Assembly: GCA_963457665.1 (NCBI GenBank)
Contig: OY735215.1
Coordinates: 45,687,902-45,751,901, forward strand
Reading direction: 5' to 3'
Length of the DNA: 64,000 nt
Origin: Thysanoteuthis rhombus
Taxonomy: Eukaryota; Mollusca; Cephalopoda; Oegopsida; Thysanoteuthidae
Part shown: piece after piece, positions 46,043 through 57,952 of the stretch
How positions within the stretch are numbered: the first letter of the stretch is position 1
Layout of the letters: each line of letters starts with the position of its first letter
Translations under genes and position numbers: made by a program
The notes under the pieces: model-generated
Seen by the model: only the letters and a program-made list of their open reading frames with translations
The model's database searches: none
What the model was told of the DNA's origin: nothing

Positions 46043-46078
<36 letters not shown>
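45546..46078. repeat. (TA)n and TACATA-rich microsatellite cluster
   Basis: TA runs at 45546-45613, about 45700-45730, 45808-45837 and 46049-46078, with CATATACATA wording between and on to about 46290. Frames up to 162 codons (YIYIYM) on both strands are artefacts. Confidence 0.96.
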
Positions 46079-46081
<3 letters not shown>

Positions 46082-46299
46082 TTACATTGATATGTATATA
46101 TATGTTTGTGTGTGTTTATGCATACACATCGATATGTATTTACATACAAATTCATACATATGCACGTAAATGGTATATGCACTCAAATACTCATACATGT
46201 ATGTAAGTATGTGCATCCATAGATATATACTTGTATTTATACTTTGATATGCATGTATATTTATATATGTATGTGCATCAGAAAGTTGTGTATGTATGT

Positions 46300-46989
46300 G
46301 CATATGTGAATATTCATATTTAGCTATAAATACATATATATATATATATATATCTCATAAGATAGTTACAGAGGTATTAGTTTTGCTTTATGTAGGAGTT
46401 TGTTTCCCTATACTGGATTGTTAAGACACATAGATTGACATGTATTGACTGATGATGAAGACAAAGACATCACTGCAGAGGCTGACAAAATGAGAAACTT
46501 TAATAATGTTACAAACCCACATTGAGGCAAAGACTTCAATGCAGGAAACACACCAACTCCAGCAAAAAGAAACTATTTCCCCATTTAATATATGTACAGA
46601 TACACACACATACACATATAAAAGAGAGTACCACAATTCTCCCAAGTGGAATTCGAATGTGGTAAGCGATTTGGATGTAGTTGCACATTTCACGACTAGG
46701 TGTCATGAGTCAACACTATCCTGAACCAGTCTGCTACATGGCCAGTTTCTCGATTGACTGATTCGTTTCCTGCAGCTCGATACATGAACATCTATACTTA
46801 TACTCTCATGCTCCTGCAAGTGAATAAAGATGTCTATAAAGATAAATAATTGAATCAACAACTTAATCAAGACTGACAATACTCTCCACTGGTTAATGAG
46901 ACTGGCTAGCTATACAGGGTAAGCATGTATCAGATCAAATGTCTCCTTATCTAATATTGATCTCAGCATATCCTGGTTCATTGGCTGAA
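46300..46989. other. Intergenic, nothing recognised
   Basis: Frames at 46421-46693 (minus) and 46506-46724 (plus) overlap and show no motif. GAATTCGAATG near 46650 is weakly B-box-like. Confidence 0.35.
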
Positions 46990-47355
46990 ACTTTCATACT
47001 TTGTCGTTTTGGCTCATATTGATCTTCACATTTAGTTGGCTTAGACTTATATACTTTTACATGGTTCTTACAATATGTCACCTTTAACAGCTGGACTGAA
47101 TAAGGGAATCCTGCATCAGATCAAATGTTGCTTTGGCTCATATTGATCTTCACATTTAGTTGGCTTAGACTTATATGCTTTTGTCACATTTTACATGATT
47201 TTTACAATATGTCACCTTTAACAGCTGGACTGAATAAGGGAATCCTGCAGAATCCTACCTCAGATCAAATGTTGCTTTCGCTCATATTGAGCTTCACATT
47301 TCCTTAGCTGTGACCTTCATAATTTTGTCATATTTTGCATGATTCTCACAATATA
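46990..47355 (+). repeat. Tandem repeat of 124-144 bp, about 2.7 units
   Basis: GGCTCATATTGATCTTCACA at 47011 and 47135, and CGCTCATATTGAGCTTCACA at about 47279. Shared TTTAACAGCTGGACTGAATA and AGATCAAATGTTGCTTT. The first two units are nearly identical and the third is diverged. Confidence 0.92.
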
Positions 47356-48569
47356 TAAATTGTAACAAATGGAATATAACCACAACAGCATGCCAAGGTG
47401 CCCCATCCCCAAAATATGGTATTTATCCACTTCCCCATGGCCCAAGATGGTGGGTTTAATGTTCGGTCTGCTTATTTGTTGGTTGAGACAAAAATTGTTT
47501 AGTTCCCTCAGCATTTGCTTTTTGGCACACCTCCGGCATCACTTCTGGCTGACCTCCTTATTGCGATGGGGAGATGCAGCCAGGAGTGGATCACCTGGAA
47601 TTAGAAATTATACTTTTAGGGGCACAGAAAAAAAAAACCTTTGCAAGTTGATTTTAAAGCAATTACATCCATTTGTCTATGCATGTACGTGGGCATCTGC
47701 TGGAAGGGGTGCAAGTGGGGCATTGACCTCCTCTTCCTCCCCACTGGATCAGGCCTTTTCACCATGGGTGAGGGTATTTTAAAGTTGGAACTTCATAGTA
47801 AATAGGGGATAATGGTGCAGTACAATTATTTTATGTAACATATACCTAATGTACTTATATAAAATATATCCAAATATATCCCTTTGCACTCTCCTCCCTC
47901 TGGAATATATCTTTCTGCACGCTCTCTGGAAAAGTTGCAGTAGACACCTGTGAGCATGTATGTGTATGTGTTATATATGTGTGAGATTTATATATATCAA
48001 GAAAATTTGATATATTGTTGATTTGCCTGAGTAATCTTCAATATATCTTTCATTCAATGATACATTCATACGCAAATAGAAATATGTCTGTGTAAATGTT
48101 TCTTCCTCTTGCTTCCTCTCTAAACATATATATTTATTTAAACATGCATGTTAGCATGTACAGTTGGCCGCTTATTGAGCATGAGACCATCGAGTGGGGC
48201 CTATCGATTGATCTATAATATACCTTTTGTCATTTGTGATGCATTGATAATTATCCAGTGGAAGAGTCCTTTAATTCATACAAATATCAAAAGACCATAC
48301 CATGTATTTTTTACTTTTTAAGAAATTTTTTTGTCCATATCATTGGTTGATTAAAAACACAAATGCCAGGAGGTATGATATAGATAGTCCTAGCAGTACC
48401 TCATAATACTGCAGGAGTTAACGAGTTTTTTTATCTCAGTGTGGGAGTGCCAGAACCTTTGCGGATGCAACCCCTGCCCAATTTGAGAGTATTTTATGTA
48501 TTTCCTCTCTTCTGTTGATAATGATCTGAATTGGCAGTAAAACCTCTGTACGTAGATATGCGTGTATTT
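47356..48569. other. Intergenic with an unrecognised 137-codon frame
   Basis: A plus-strand frame at 47369-47782 is the longest one here that is not a simple repeat. It is somewhat richer in G+C but has no recognisable domain, no strong codon pattern and no splice context I can defend. At 48168-48210 TACAGTTGGCCGCTTATTGA looks like a pogo-type left end without a partner. Confidence 0.3.
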
Positions 48570-48933
48570 TGGAAACCATCAACCAAAACTGTCAACATAT
48601 GTATGATGCGTATGGGCCACATCAATGGAGCTACAAAGCAGGCTGAAAATTTGAACATTTACTCTTTATGATGTTTAGAACCTCCCCCCCAATACCTTTT
48701 TAGAGCAGGGTTCAGTTTGCAATGTAAATTTAAGCTAAACTGATCTCTCACTTTGTGTCTGCTTGTTTCTTTGAAAATTAAGACTTTTAGTGATCACTGG
48801 CCAACAAAAGATGAGAGAAGTAACTTATTCATTGATCTCCCCCTTTTCCTGATTGGTTACTCCTAGTACAGCATGCTGCCAAAATAGGTTGGGTTGCATG
48901 ATGGTTTTTCTATTGAGTGACTAACCAGACCTG
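48570..48933 (+). mobile_element. Family G repeat, copy 6
   Basis: AACCATCAACCAAAACTGTC start, CACATCAATGGAGCTA, GCAATGTAAATTTAAGC and GAGTGACTAACCAGACCTG end, running into (CT)n at about 48955. Confidence 0.88.
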
Positions 48934-51068
48934 TTCATTAATATCTTTTCATTTCTCTCTCTCTCTCTCTCATATGTATGTGTGTGTGTGTTTTCATTAA
49001 AGTCTTTTTATCTCACTCGTGTATGTATCAAACTTTCTCCCTCTTTCTATATTTATGTGTGTGTGTGTCTCTCTCTCACTTCTGTATGTAAGTGTTTGTG
49101 TATGTACTGTAGCCTAAAATTAATTTCACACGTACATTTTTTGTCCAGATCTCTGTGTTTATTGCCTATAAAAAGAAGAGATATATGTCCGTGTGTATTT
49201 TTACAGATTATGTGAACAGGTGTGTAAATTGCAATGGTCCATTCTTCAGTATTTGGCTTATGTGTAAAAATATCTCTGTGTGTACATATTTATAGCTTTT
49301 CTGTGCTGGACTCCCAAACTATGGAGAACGCAGCCAGTGTAGAACTGCCACCTGTCCTGACCCTTGAGCCGCATGAGCTAAGCTTAAGTTATCTCCCTTT
49401 GTCCTCTTTCCTTCTTTCCCCCCTCCTCGCTCCCTCCAAATCTTTGCGAATTTCTGGCCATAGGCAATTATTTATGTATCGGACATGTGTTTGTAACATT
49501 CTGACAGCTTCCCACCCACTTTCCCCATCTGTCTGCTGTTCTTCCTCCTTTTCTCTTTGCCGACCATTTGCACTGGACAAAATCTGTGCGATAATTTGCA
49601 ACTTTCTCTAGTTAGGTGTGCGCCGGCTATATTTGATATCTGAGATCTGACGGGCGTTAGTAGCAGACAGACACAACAGACAATCGATATATGTACCCCA
49701 ACCCGAACCGCATCTCTGTCAGTTAGATCCTGATCTGACTGGCACTAACCCTAAAAATGAATGAAGCTCAGGCTATGAAGGAGAAAGAGTGAGAGTGGAC
49801 AAACGCTGGATTATGAGAGAGAGAGAGAGAGAAGGATGTTAACAGAGAGAGAGGGAACTGACCAAGATGGGGTCAAGAGAGGGAGACAGTGAGTGGAAGA
49901 AGACTAGTTCATGAGAGAGTGGGAAAGAGAGAAGATGATAGAAAAAGTAGGGAGTTAGTGAGAGCTGGTATGAGAGGGAGTAAATAAGAAGGACATAAGG
50001 AGAGAAAAAAAAAAAGGAAATGATGTGAATAATAAAGAAGTTGAAAACCAAGAAGATGGTGTCTAAAAATTCCTGATCCTTATTTATTTATTGTCTACCC
50101 AATGCAGGTGGACTTTGCAGGTTTTATAGGATTTGCATGATTATCTGTACACAGGAACAATATTGCATTTTGTTGCTACCCTGGGATTGCTACTAGCTTT
50201 TCTATTTTTTTTGCCTTCTGTTTATTTCTTTTTTCTGTTAAACCTTGAGACTTTAATACCAACTTTTCGGTTGTAATAATTCCCTTGGTGTCCACATATT
50301 TTGTGCGTATGGAAACAGTATTTTATCGTGAGAAAGCAACTTTTCTGTCCCCATTTTATCGTTAGTTCTTTAATCATCTCTTTTTCTCCTCCACATTGAA
50401 CAACAATAAGAAGAGAAGAATCCGTGTAGAACTTGGCGCCAGGAGAAAATGGCACCAATAAAAAATGTTAGGAGTAAAGGAAAATGGTTTCTTTAAGATT
50501 TTATTTATGGAAACAGCATTTTGAGATTTTGAAAGTGACTATTCTTTTCCCAATCTATTGTCCACTGGCCCCCTAAAATATACAATATTCATTGCACTAT
50601 GAGTGTGTGTGTATATGTGGGAGGGTCAGGAGTGACCCTAGCGCTTTCATGACACTGGCTATGGGAAGTAAGGGTTTGTTTTTCTGTTTTGTTTTTTTGT
50701 TGTTGTCCACACACACATTTGGGTCCCCACACTGAACCAACCATTGTGGAAAGGCAAATAAATCCCTCTTCCTCTACTCCTCACTGATATCAAATGAAAG
50801 AAAAAAGAATTGATGTTGAACTCACCTTAACTGAGGAGGAAAATGATTCTTTTCAAGATATCATTCGTCATTTACTCCTATTTATTCAATCAATGTAACC
50901 TCACAAACAGCCCAAGTGACTGACCAACCAGTCAAGTGAGCTACAGATTCTTCTCCTTTTGTTTTGTCTATGTGTGTGTCTGGATGCATCAGAGAATTAG
51001 TTCTGGTACACGTGTTGGCTACGGTGATACATTTATGTAGGGTACAGATATGGTTTTATATCTTTTTA
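48934..51068. other. Intergenic, no recognised gene
   Basis: (CT)n at 48955-48970, TG/CT patches to 49085, and a GA-rich patch at 49815-50010 with (GA)n at 49818-49832. Frames at 48982-49215, 49234-49611 and the minus strand at 49389-49601 show no motif. A patch at 49610-49740 has several CpGs (GCGCCGGC, ACGGGCG) but no frame. Confidence 0.35.
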
Positions 51069-51747
51069 CAGGTGTTCCCCGCTTTACGAAAGTTCAATTC
51101 ACACCACTTTCTTTTAATGAAAGACCTCAAGTCGCCATGGCTTTGAACTGTGTCTGTGAGCATCTGTGTTTTATATTGATTTATTTGAGCTTGGTGGCCG
51201 AAATAGTTTCGTTCAGAGTGGGGTTTGATCCTGAAACAGCCTGTCTTGATTCTCTCTATTTCCTACAGATAATTTATTTGTTGGACCATGAGTTTTATTT
51301 ATTTTTGATTTCCTGTGCTTCTGTTTTGTAATGCCTGTCATTTGCTTCATCTGTTTCTTGGTTTTAAAATACTTTGTTTTATTTTGTATACAATTTATTC
51401 CCACTATCTGAAAGTAGAGCATTGCTATGCAACCATTTTGTGAGCCGAAATGGGATGAAGCGAGGAACATTCTCCATTAAATCATTTGGGAAAACTTTTA
51501 GATATTTCCCAGATGCAAAAAATAAAACATATTCTTTGTCTACAAGCTATATGTTAAGTGTAGCACCTTTACCAGCCCTCTTGAGCTTTTCTCATACCTG
51601 AGGACACAACTTGTTGACAGATGCACAAAATGAATGAAGTAATGCATAGATACTCACAGACACAGTTCGAAGTAAAGGTGGTTTAGGTCCTCTGTAAAAG
51701 TGAAAAGGTGTAAACCAAACTTTTGCTAAGCAGGAGAGACAATTACC
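51069..51747. mobile_element. Tigger-like MITE, 679 bp
   Basis: Flanked by TA (51067-51068, 51748-51749). Left end CAGGTGTTCCCCGCTTTACG, then AAAGTTCAATTCACACC. The right end in reverse has TGTCTCTCCTGCTTAGCAAA, then AGTTTGGTTTACACC, and pairs imperfectly for about 55 bp. The inner GAAATGGGATGAAGCGAGGA phrase fits the Tigger/pogo type known from many animals. No transposase frame. Confidence 0.82.
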
Positions 51748-51796
51748 TACATTTTCCTCCAATTTGATTTCATATTTCTTTAATTTTTACTTCATC

Positions 51797-52239
51797 AATT
51801 ACGATAAAACCCTATTTAGAGCTGATCTGCAATATTTTCAAATATTTCTATTCATAATTTTACTGCTGTTAGATTTCTGAAATAACCCATCTATGATAAA
51901 AGATTGCATCATGGAAAGTCTTCAAAATAACCATATACTGTATGCATTTTGGTTGATATGCTATATGTATATGTATGAACTCCTACACAATAATTTATCA
52001 AGTGCTGATATACATCTATACTTTGTGATATTTCACATACCAACTCTGGCAAGTAGATTACAGATGAGATGTACTGTTTTAATCAATCCATCCTGTTGAG
52101 GCTCAACTACAACATACATATCTTAAAATGATTACTGGCTCAAACTCTATTTATGCTATGTTATAATGATGTTGTATTGCCCGATTTTGTTTAGTGCTGC
52201 ATTGAACGTATCTAGAGCGTAAACCGAGGTAATACCGTA
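51797..52239. mobile_element. Tc1/mariner-pogo-type MITE, copy 2
   Basis: Colinear with 577-966: ATAAAACCCTATTTAGAGC, then ATTCATAATTTTACTG, then ACAGATGAGATGTACTG, TTGAGGCTCAACTACAAC and the right end AACCGAGGTAATACCG. It begins about 50 bp after the Tigger-like element. Confidence 0.72.
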
Positions 52240-52499
52240 TTTCTTATTTTAATTTTTTAAATGTTACTCAAAACTTTTTAGTTTTTTTTAGGTATGGAAA
52301 GGAAGTAAATTTCATAGGTGTAAAAGAGAAGGGGACGCAGTCTTGGTTGGGGTATAAAGTTGATATAAAAGTGCTGAAAAATCCATATGAAGGGCCTAAA
52401 AGATATTGCACTTCGCCTGCTACCAATAAATACATCCATAAAAAGTTACTATGCGGAGAGAAAGAGAGACTGTATGTATATTTCCTTGGCCGTGTTTAT
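52240..52499. other. Intergenic, nothing recognised
   Basis: AT-rich. No repeat relation seen. Confidence 0.4.
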
Positions 52500-52770
52500 A
52501 ACTTAAGGAATTTATGATTGTCAGGTTTATTGTTGTTGGCGAGGAAAACAATGTGCCGGGGTTGGAGGCTGTCAAAGCCTGGGGGTGTCTGGGTAAGTGC
52601 AGGAGTTTAGAACTTAACGTTATTTCTTCTTCCTTGTCCTCGAGTTTTTCGCTCTGTTTATTGCTGGCCAGCTGGGTCCATCAGCTCCTCGTTGTAAGGT
52701 TTTTCGCGCCGTTTGAGTTGGCGCATGGGTTTTGGCGGGAAACTATTAGGAGATTGGTGAGGGGAGTAAG
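52500..52770 (+). promoter_or_regulatory. Possible promoter or first exon with E2F-like sites
   Basis: TTTCGCGCC (52702-52710) matches the E2F consensus TTTSSCGC, and GGCGGGAAA (52734-52742) matches its reverse complement, 24 bp apart. Two donor-like words, GGGTAAGTG (GT at 52593) and TTGGTGAGG (GT at 52757), lie close by. CpGs are more frequent than in the surroundings. A 93-codon frame (52514-52795) is unrecognised and no downstream exon is identified, so this is only a lead. Confidence 0.25.
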
Positions 52771-53879
52771 TAGAGACATATGCTCTTCTTTATGATCTAT
52801 GTGTGTGTGTTTATGCATTGGTCGTTTATGTGTATACATTGTGTACATACATACAGATGTATACATGCATATCTATAAAGAATATTTGTATATAAAACTT
52901 ATAAAAGTGTTTTTATTTGTGTTTGTTTTACGTACAGATATGAAATTTTCATTTTGTTTTCAGTTATTTTATGAATGATGGGTTACTTGGGTAGAGTGAG
53001 GTTGAGCTTTGGATGAGGGGGGGGGGATTTTCCCTAGAAAGGAAAACTGAGGTAAAGAAAGAAGCCAAGAACTGGAGAAAATAAGGTTTGTGTAGGGGTG
53101 GGGGGCTGTGCTTATGGTGAAAGGCAAGAAATAAAAAGATTTAGTATGGAAATAATATCATCTCAGGTTTTCTGCTACAGAGCAGTTAGAATATATTGAA
53201 TAATTCTCCTTGTAATAAATGAATGTCTGTTTGCGCACATGCACACTCTCACATATTCATGGCGGATGTTAAGATTGATGTTCATTTACTGTATTTATGC
53301 ATGATTATTGCCGTTTCCTTTGGTGCCGGATTAAGGTCATATGGCACCCCTGGCTGTGGTTCAAATAGGGACCCTTGTATCAAAACGATCACTAGTGTAA
53401 AATAAACCAAAAATTCTGTTGTATTGAATTGAATTGTAATTTTATTGAATTTCATCCACATAGTTATTATTATTACATTGTGTAGTTGCTAACTTTCCTC
53501 ATGGCAATTTTGGGGGCATTCTAAATATTGGGGGCCCCTGGCTTCAGCAAACTCAGCACCTCCCTTTAACTAGCAATGGTTTCCTTGGGTGGTATTATCT
53601 ATTTTGACTCTTGAATTCATAGGAAGAAAAAGAGAATTTTTATCGAAATTATCTTATGTTCTCTTGATGAATTTTTTCTATTAATTTGCAGAAGAAGTGC
53701 TATTCATTAGAGAATTGCACTGTCAATTACAAATGGTTTTAAGCAGTTCATGAATTTGAGAATCAACTTACAGTTTTGGCTATTTTTTTCTACCAATAAT
53801 TGAGTGACAACTTCTCCAAATGAAAAGTTGACAATTCTTTAGATATTTTTGCATTAGCAATCATGATAAACATAAGACT
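52771..53879. other. Intergenic; GGGGCCCC-type repeat words
   Basis: GTGCCGGATTAAGGTCATAT (53322) and GGGGGCCCCTGGCTTCAGC (53530) are reminiscent of hAT-type subterminal sequence, without defined ends. A G run lies at 53020-53028. Confidence 0.35.
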
Positions 53880-54115
53880 ATCTTTTGATAAACACATCCA
53901 TAAGACAATCTTTTGATAAACACATCCATGAGACAATCTTTTGATAAACACATCCATAAGACAATCTTTTGATAAACACATCCATGAGACAATCTTTTGA
54001 TAAACACATCCATGAGACAATCTTTTGATAAACACATCCATAAGACAATCTTTTGATAAACACATCCATAAGACAATCTTTTGATAAACACATCCATAAG
54101 ACAATCTTTTGATAA
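53880..54115. repeat. 28-bp minisatellite, eight units
   Basis: Unit GATAAACACATCCATRAGAC plus AATCTTTT, 28 bp, eight copies in a row. One position alternates A/G in the order A,G,A,G,G,A,A,A. Because 28 is not a multiple of 3, all three minus-strand frames stay open (KDCLMDVFIKRLS); these are not genes. Confidence 0.97.
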
Positions 54116-54299
54116 AGTAGGTTTGTTCACCCTGTGGCCGGTTTTCAGCCATAGCCAACTCTATATGGCACTGGATGCAACAAGGAATCAGACTAACTTG
54201 AAAGTATTGATTCAGTTTTTGTTGTTTTAAATGAATTCACACATCAATATCATTTGAAACCAAAAATAAGTACAAGTGACTAATACAAATAATTGCAAA

Positions 54300-54535
54300 C
54301 ATGGGCAGGTCATGTTACAAGAATGTCAGACAACCAATGGACAACACGACTCACCACATGGATCCCAAGAGATCACATGCGGAACCGAGGCTGACAAAAT
54401 ACAAGATGGAGAGATGAACTAGACAAATTTAGAAAATACTGACTACACGATGCCCATGATAGAGATCTGTGGCCGATCCTGGGGAAGGTCTATATCCAAT
54501 GACAGACGTCAAAAGACTGATGATGAAGAAAAACT
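54300..54535 (+). pseudogene. RTE-like LINE 3' fragment
   Basis: GGCAGGTCATGTTACAAGAA reads as AGHVTRMSDNQWTT, then HMDPKRSHAEPRLTKYKM, then LDKFRKYWLHDAHDRD, the terminal RTE-type wording. It ends with ACTGATGATGAAG. Same subfamily as 21020-21465. Confidence 0.88.
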
Positions 54536-54548
54536 CTTAATTTAGCAT

Positions 54549-54960
54549 ATGAAAGTGTCAACCAAAACTGTCACCATAGGTTTTTTCAGTTTTCAAATTG
54601 GTCCAGCTGGCTGGCTATGTACGTATGTATCACGTATACTGGCCACACCAATGGAGCTAGGGGGCTGAAAATTTAAACATTTACTCCTTATGTCAACAAA
54701 AAACGCCTTTTATTTTTCTGAAATCTCCCTTCCCTTAATAGGTTTTTAATGAAGGTATCAATTTACAATGCAAATTCATGCTAAATTGATCTTCAGTTTA
54801 TGCCCGGCTACAATCATGCTTGTTCTTGGAAAATTCAGACATTTTAGTGATCTAACAAAAGGCAAGAGAAGTTACTTATTCAGTGATCACCTTTTTTCCA
54901 ATCTTTCAATTGATCACCCTCCACATGGCATGCTAAAAAATGTTGTTCACATCAACGATC
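54549..54960 (+). mobile_element. Family G repeat, copy 7 (3' end lost)
   Basis: AGTGTCAACCAAAACTGTCA start, CTGGCTGGCTATG, CACACCAATGGAGCTAG, GCAAGAGAAG and CCACATGGCATGCT. The GACTAACCAGACCTG terminus is missing. Confidence 0.85.
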
Positions 54961-55399
54961 AAGCTGGTCACCAAAAGAATGCATCATGTGCCTGTCGATC
55001 TCAAGGTCGAAATACCCATGTAATTTCCTCAGATTCAGTTACTTACTATTACTTAGTTGCTAGTTTTACTTATTGGTGCATTTTAATCCAACACTCAGGC
55101 ACGATACGCTCTTTGACTGGTAAAGTCAACCATGCAAAGATAGGAATAAAGAAATGGTAGCTTGTATCATACTTGAACTTGCATCCTATACTTTGCAAAT
55201 GAAACTTGAGACTATAACATTGTATATATTCTTCGGAATATCAACTATCAATGCTATTTTAAAAAAACTTTTGAGCCTCCCAGAGCATGTATGTTGTGAG
55301 GTTTCTATGACTTATAGAAGACTACTGTTATTTTTCTATCCAGAGTTATGATAAACCTTGAATAACAATAAATGTCTAATGGGACAATTATTATACCCT
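54961..55399. other. Intergenic, nothing recognised
   Basis: A 65-codon frame at 55154-55351 shows no motif. Confidence 0.4.
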
Positions 55400-55506
55400 G
55401 GGTAAATATTTAATGGGACAATGGTATCCAATCATAATTTCGGTTCTTGAAATAATGGAAAATTCAAGCATTAAGTACCTCAATCGGTTGATCTTGAAAG
55501 GGTTAA
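55400..55506. mobile_element. Right part of the piggyBac-like TTAA MITE
   Basis: CAAGCATTAAGTACCTC...ATCTTGAAAGGGTTAA matches CAGACATTGAGTACCTT...CTCTTGAAAAGGTTAA at 56929-56968. The left end is not found. Confidence 0.55.
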
Positions 55507-55654
55507 ATAAATGAAAATTGATCTTCTCTGAGAATCATTACCAATGAATGAAAACATTAAAAAAAGTGATTAAAAATGATCAAAGCATTTTCTTTGTTAA
55601 TTTGAAAAGAAAAACATTACCGAAAGAAAAAATGATGTGTACTGATGGTTGTTG

Positions 55655-55838
55655 TAATAGTTATCTATTACAAGATAAAAGCCCTTGTCCATTGCAAATT
55701 ATCTGTCGCAAAATGAAAGCCCTGACTCAACAATAGAACTGATTTGCCATCAATCTCAATACAAATGAAATGTTATCAAGTGAGCCATAGAACTGTAATG
55801 ACAGAAATTCACATCATTCACAGTTAACGGGTTAAAGA
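55655..55838. mobile_element. MITE with AACCCMTYAACTG ends, copy 2
   Basis: ACAAGATAAAAGCCCTTGTC, CGCAAAATGAAAGCCCTGA, TTGCCATCAATCTCAATAC and the right end ACAGTTAACGGGTTAA match 19164-19374. The left end is lost or diverged. Confidence 0.68.
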
Positions 55839-56226
55839 TCCTTAGAAGGGGTTGGTAAGTTTTCTACTCAGTGCAACTCTGTGTGTGTGTGTGTACTTGT
55901 ATGTGTGTGTAAGTTTGTTTGTGTGTGTATGCACTTGTAAGTGTGTTTGTGTATATGGAAATCCCAATTTTGTTTTCAAGACTTTCCTAATAATCTATTT
56001 GTGTTTTGCCTTGAAGGCTGATTAGCTTTCAAGACTTTCCCTGCAAATTCTTCACTCAGAAAAACTGGTCGATGTTTTGGAACTGATACGAATTTCTTTT
56101 TCTTTTTTATGAGATGTTCTTGGTTTTAGTATTTGGGTGGGGAAAAAAAGAGTCAATTTTTTTTGGACATTGCTTCTTTACTTTTTACTGATTTTTTTAT
56201 TTTGTTTTTATACACTTTTGTTTTTG

Positions 56227-56295
<69 letters not shown>

Positions 56296-56820
56296 AGTGT
56301 ATTTTTTCTTTTGCGTCTTTGTCCTTTTTTTGTTGTGCCAGTATTTTTGTTTCCTTTCCTTTTTTTGTAATGTTTTATACTTATTTAATCTAAAATTTTT
56401 AATCTTTTGATTTTCTTTTTTTGATTTTCAACTTTTTTCTAATCCATTTTTGCTTTACTTCTTTTTTTTTTCATGTGGGGTCTTTAAAAAAAACAACCTG
56501 ATAAGCTTTCTTTTGTTGTTGCTATTTGATTGACACTTTCTTTAGGAATTCTGTTCCTTCTACACCTTCCCCACCACTTACTGAAAGCCATCGCACAAAT
56601 AGTTTGTGTACAATTTTGATAATGGAACTATTTTTTGGGGATTTAGAATTTTTTTTCAACGAGTTTTATTTTGAATTGATAGTTGGAGTGTACTTTTTTA
56701 ATTACTCTATGTGTAAAGATGTGATTTTTAGTAGGATGGTTTTGGAATGACCCTTAAAATAGCTGTCATGATGTTAACCTCATGTTTACATTGTCGTTCG
56801 GTTTCTTTAAATGCTTTGAA
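55839..56820. other. Intergenic with a microsatellite
   Basis: TG words at 55875-55950 and (TA)n(TG)n at 56229-56294. Frames at 56133-56393 are T-rich artefacts. Confidence 0.5.
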
Positions 56821-56968
56821 TTAACCCATTCAAGACCTATCGGAATGTAGGAATACATATGTCCTATATCTACTAGGATATTTTTCCCGTAGATTTCTTT
56901 TAGAAGTCCAGTTGGACATTTTAATTCAGACATTGAGTACCTTATTAAATCACTCTTGAAAAGGTTAA
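56821..56968. mobile_element. piggyBac-like MITE, 148 bp
   Basis: TTAA at both ends (56821-56824, 56965-56968). Left TTAACCCATTCAAGACC; right in reverse TTAACCTTTTCAAGAGT. TTAA is the piggyBac target and C-rich, T-rich starts are common there. No transposase frame. Confidence 0.7.
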
Positions 56969-57377
56969 GGGGCTTTTACAATGGACTTTTATAGATAAAA
57001 TGAAAATTACGAAGTTTAAAAAAGAAAATTCTTGTGTTGTACAGATGTCAAATTCTGATTGGACGAGGACCAAGGGATATAGATGCTTGACATGACTGCT
57101 GAGGGACATCAGTAGAGATCAATTCAACAAGTCAAAATGAAGTCATTTAAGTGACACACAGATAGGAGTTATAGTTCAAATGATTAGAACCTTTTTACAG
57201 TATCAATCAGCTACAAATACGTTCATGGGAAAGAAGTGATGTCCAGTCCACACTGAAATCAGTTCATTATAACCTACCTTTTATCATAACATTTGGTGAC
57301 TAAAAGAACTGAAGCCTGCATGCATAAATGAAAGATATAATCAAAAAATATCCTAAGATTTATTTAATATAATTAGA
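56969..57377. other. Intergenic, nothing recognised
   Basis: No frame or shared repeat noticed. Confidence 0.4.
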
Positions 57378-57768
57378 AACTGTCAACCAAGACTGTCAAG
57401 ATAGGTTTCCTCAATTCTCGATCTCCGAATAGTTGGCTACACATACACAATGGTGTGAGTTGGCTGAAAATAGAGACATTTACTCTTTATGTCTACAATA
57501 AATGTTTTAGCTGAGGTTTTCTCAATTCATTTTTAGTGTGGGTTCAATTTACAATGTAATTTTATGCTCAACTGATCACTATTTTGTGCCTATTTTTTTT
57601 TTTTTTTTGGACTTTTCAATGATCAATGCCAAAACAAAAAGCAGGAGAAATGATTATTCATTGATCTCCCCGTTTTCAAGTTTTTCATTTCATCATGCCC
57701 AACACTGCATGCTGCTAAGAAAAACGTTGGTCATCTGCTGGTTTCTATTGAGTGACTAACCAGGCCTA
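57378..57768 (+). mobile_element. Family G repeat, copy 8
   Basis: AAACTGTCAACCAAGACTGT start, TTACTCTTTATGTCTACA, TTCAATTTACAATG, TTATTCATTGATC and GAGTGACTAACCAGGCC end. Both ends present. Confidence 0.88.
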
Positions 57769-57952
57769 TTTTCTCATTCATTTCTCTATCTTTGTTGTTT
57801 TGGTTAATATATATTTCAGCCAATTATCATTAATTTTTGACTATTATTTACATGTTATTTCTGTTATAAACATCTGTGTTTTTATAGATCCGAGAATTAC
57901 AATGAAAAGCAAAAAAAGTAAGATGACATACTAGTTAAATGTTAATCATAAC

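Noticed and set aside
47369-47782. 137-codon frame as a real gene
   Set aside because: No domain, no supported start or splice signals, composition like its surroundings apart from modest G+C; kept only as a note.
53880-54115. CRISPR-like array of 28-bp repeats
   Set aside because: Units are directly adjacent with no spacers, and the genome is eukaryotic; it is a minisatellite.
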